6,757 nucleotides of DNA from NCBI GenBank assembly GCA_025966255.1, contig JAOPVG010000491.1, positions 1 through 6,757 on the forward strand, given 5' to 3'. The translations under genes were made by a program, and so were the position numbers. Below are positions 6,283 to 6,757 of the stretch, one piece after another. The DNA is from Jatrophihabitans sp. (lineage in GTDB: Bacteria; Actinomycetota; Actinomycetes; Mycobacteriales; Jatrophihabitantaceae). Under the pieces are notes generated by a model. It saw nothing but the letters and a program-made list of their open reading frames with translations, was not told where the DNA came from and made no database searches. Numbering within the stretch: the first letter of the stretch is position 1; every line of letters begins with the position of its first letter.

Positions 6283-6298
6283 GCGGCGACGTCGCTGC
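6283..6298. repeat. 16-bp imperfect palindrome upstream of the membrane gene
   Basis: The perfect 10-base core GCGACGTCGC (6286-6295) is flanked by one mismatch and two more matching pairs on each side. It lies 25 bases upstream of the ATG at 6258, where an operator or a leader hairpin could act. In GC-rich DNA such palindromes also occur by chance. No convincing promoter was found in 6259-6355. Confidence 0.3.
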
Positions 6299-6355
6299 CT
6301 ATGACCAGCATGCCCGAGACCGGCCGGCATCGAGTACCTGTTGCCGAACCAAACG

Positions 6356-6394
6356 AGATCGGCCCGCCATCCGATACGGATGACGGGCCGATCT
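6356..6394 (-). terminator. Strong 17-bp hairpin terminator
   Basis: AGATCGGCCCG (6356-6366) pairs perfectly with 6384-6394. After one mismatch, CATCCG (6368-6373) pairs with CGGATG (6377-6382), leaving a 3-base ATA loop. The stem totals 17 bp with one internal mismatch. It begins 15 bases after the stop codon (6412-6410) of the minus-strand anchored-protein gene. The bases beyond it on the minus strand (CTCGTTTGG) contain only a short T run, so it is a GC-rich actinobacterial-type terminator without a full U-tract. It should shield the membrane protein gene downstream. Confidence 0.75.
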
Positions 6395-6409
6395 GCGATC
6401 AGCTGCGGA

Positions 6410-6757
6410 CTAGCGAGGACTGAACTTTCCGCGCATCCGGTACGAGACGACGCCACCGCCGGCCAGGGTCAGGCCGAGCAGGAGCAGCACCAGGGGCAGG
6501 ACCGGCGATCCGCCGTGCCCAGCCGCTCCGGCCGGCACGCCGGTCGGAAGGTTGGTGTTCGCCGCCGACGACGCCGGCGCCGCCGAGGACGAGTTCGGCG
6601 GCGCAGCCGGCGCCGTGCTCGGGCCTGCGGCCGCGTTCGCGAGAGCCAGGCTGAGCAGGCTGCTGCCGGCCAACGCCTTCGCCTGCACCTTGCCCGCCGC
6701 GAAGTTGGCCAACGGAGGCAGGGTGCTGAGCAGGTCGACCTCTATAGCCCGTACGAT
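6410..6757 (-). CDS. C-terminal part of a secreted, membrane-anchored protein (partial)
   Basis: The frame is open from the right edge to TAG at 6412-6410, giving 115 visible residues. It begins with a folded-looking segment (IVRAIEVDLLSTLPPLANF and AKALAGSSLLSLALANAAAG) and passes into a low-complexity Ala/Pro/Ser linker of about 40 residues. It ends with a hydrophobic helix (PVLPLVLLLLGLTLAGGGVV) and a short basic tail, RMRGKFSPR. This is the usual build of an actinobacterial surface protein whose domain is held outside the cell on a flexible stalk by a C-terminal anchor. The segment before the linker vaguely resembles repeat-rich choice-of-anchor proteins, but I would not name a family. 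LPTG occurs in the linker but lacks the fifth residue of LPxTG and lies about 14 residues before the helix, so sortase anchoring is unlikely. A TTG at 6712 is in frame but coding clearly continues upstream of it. Confidence 0.75.
   Translation of the reverse strand: MVRAIEVDLLSTLPPLANFAAGKVQAKALAGSSLLSLALANAAAGPSTAPAAPPNSSSAAPASSAANTNLPTGVPAGAAGHGGSPVLPLVLLLLGLTLAGGGVVSYRMRGKFSPR

Noticed and set aside
6259..6456. 66-codon N-terminal extension of the CxxC membrane protein
   Set aside because: It would have to read through the strong terminator hairpin and the end of the neighbouring gene, and its sequence is Arg-rich without features. The ATG at 6258 has a ribosome binding site.
6410..6757. 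LPTG in the anchored protein as a sortase signal
   Set aside because: It is one residue short of LPxTG, and it is separated from the membrane helix by about 14 residues, whereas sortase motifs normally sit almost directly before the helix.

Overview
The window is GC-rich DNA, with strong G/C preference at third codon positions and frequent GTG starts. The gene families (DUF6670-like, actinobacterial HxlR with a CxxC tail, DHA2 exporter, CPWC membrane protein) point to a chromosomal segment of an actinobacterium. No mobile element, CRISPR array, tRNA or rRNA was seen. All function assignments come from reading motifs by eye; no database search was possible.

Layout from left to right. The last 45 codons of an unrecognised plus-strand gene end at 140. 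Four minus-strand genes follow. Transcribed from right to left they are a 14-helix DHA2-type MFS exporter (5140-3734), an SRPBCC ligand-binding protein (3652-3188), a secreted Asp-box beta-propeller protein related to sialidases (2998-1262), and a DUF6670-like protein (about 1349/1265-210) whose frame overlaps the end of the propeller gene. An HxlR-type regulator (5186-5668, plus) is divergent from the exporter. It is convergent with a small four-helix membrane protein carrying two CxxC pairs (6258-5722, minus). The window ends inside a minus-strand gene for a secreted, C-terminally membrane-anchored protein (6757-6410), which is followed by a strong 17-bp hairpin terminator.

How the genes probably work together. 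The regulator and exporter form a classic divergent pair separated by only 45 bases. That gap holds an inverted repeat, GTTTG-N5-CAAAC, lying over the -35 of a recognisable exporter promoter. The promoter's -10 is placed so that the mRNA should begin at the exporter's ATG (leaderless). The simplest model is that the HxlR protein represses the exporter, and perhaps itself, until a small molecule or redox/electrophile stress releases it. The SRPBCC gene lies 81 bases behind the exporter in the same reading frame and probably shares its transcript. The propeller/DUF6670 pair lies 189 bases further on, starts with its own good ribosome binding site, and appears to be a separate, translationally coupled unit.

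Nothing here amounts to a clearly new system. The items most worth a second look are the compact regulator/exporter promoter, the CxxC-paired membrane protein, and the overlap between the propeller and DUF6670 genes.
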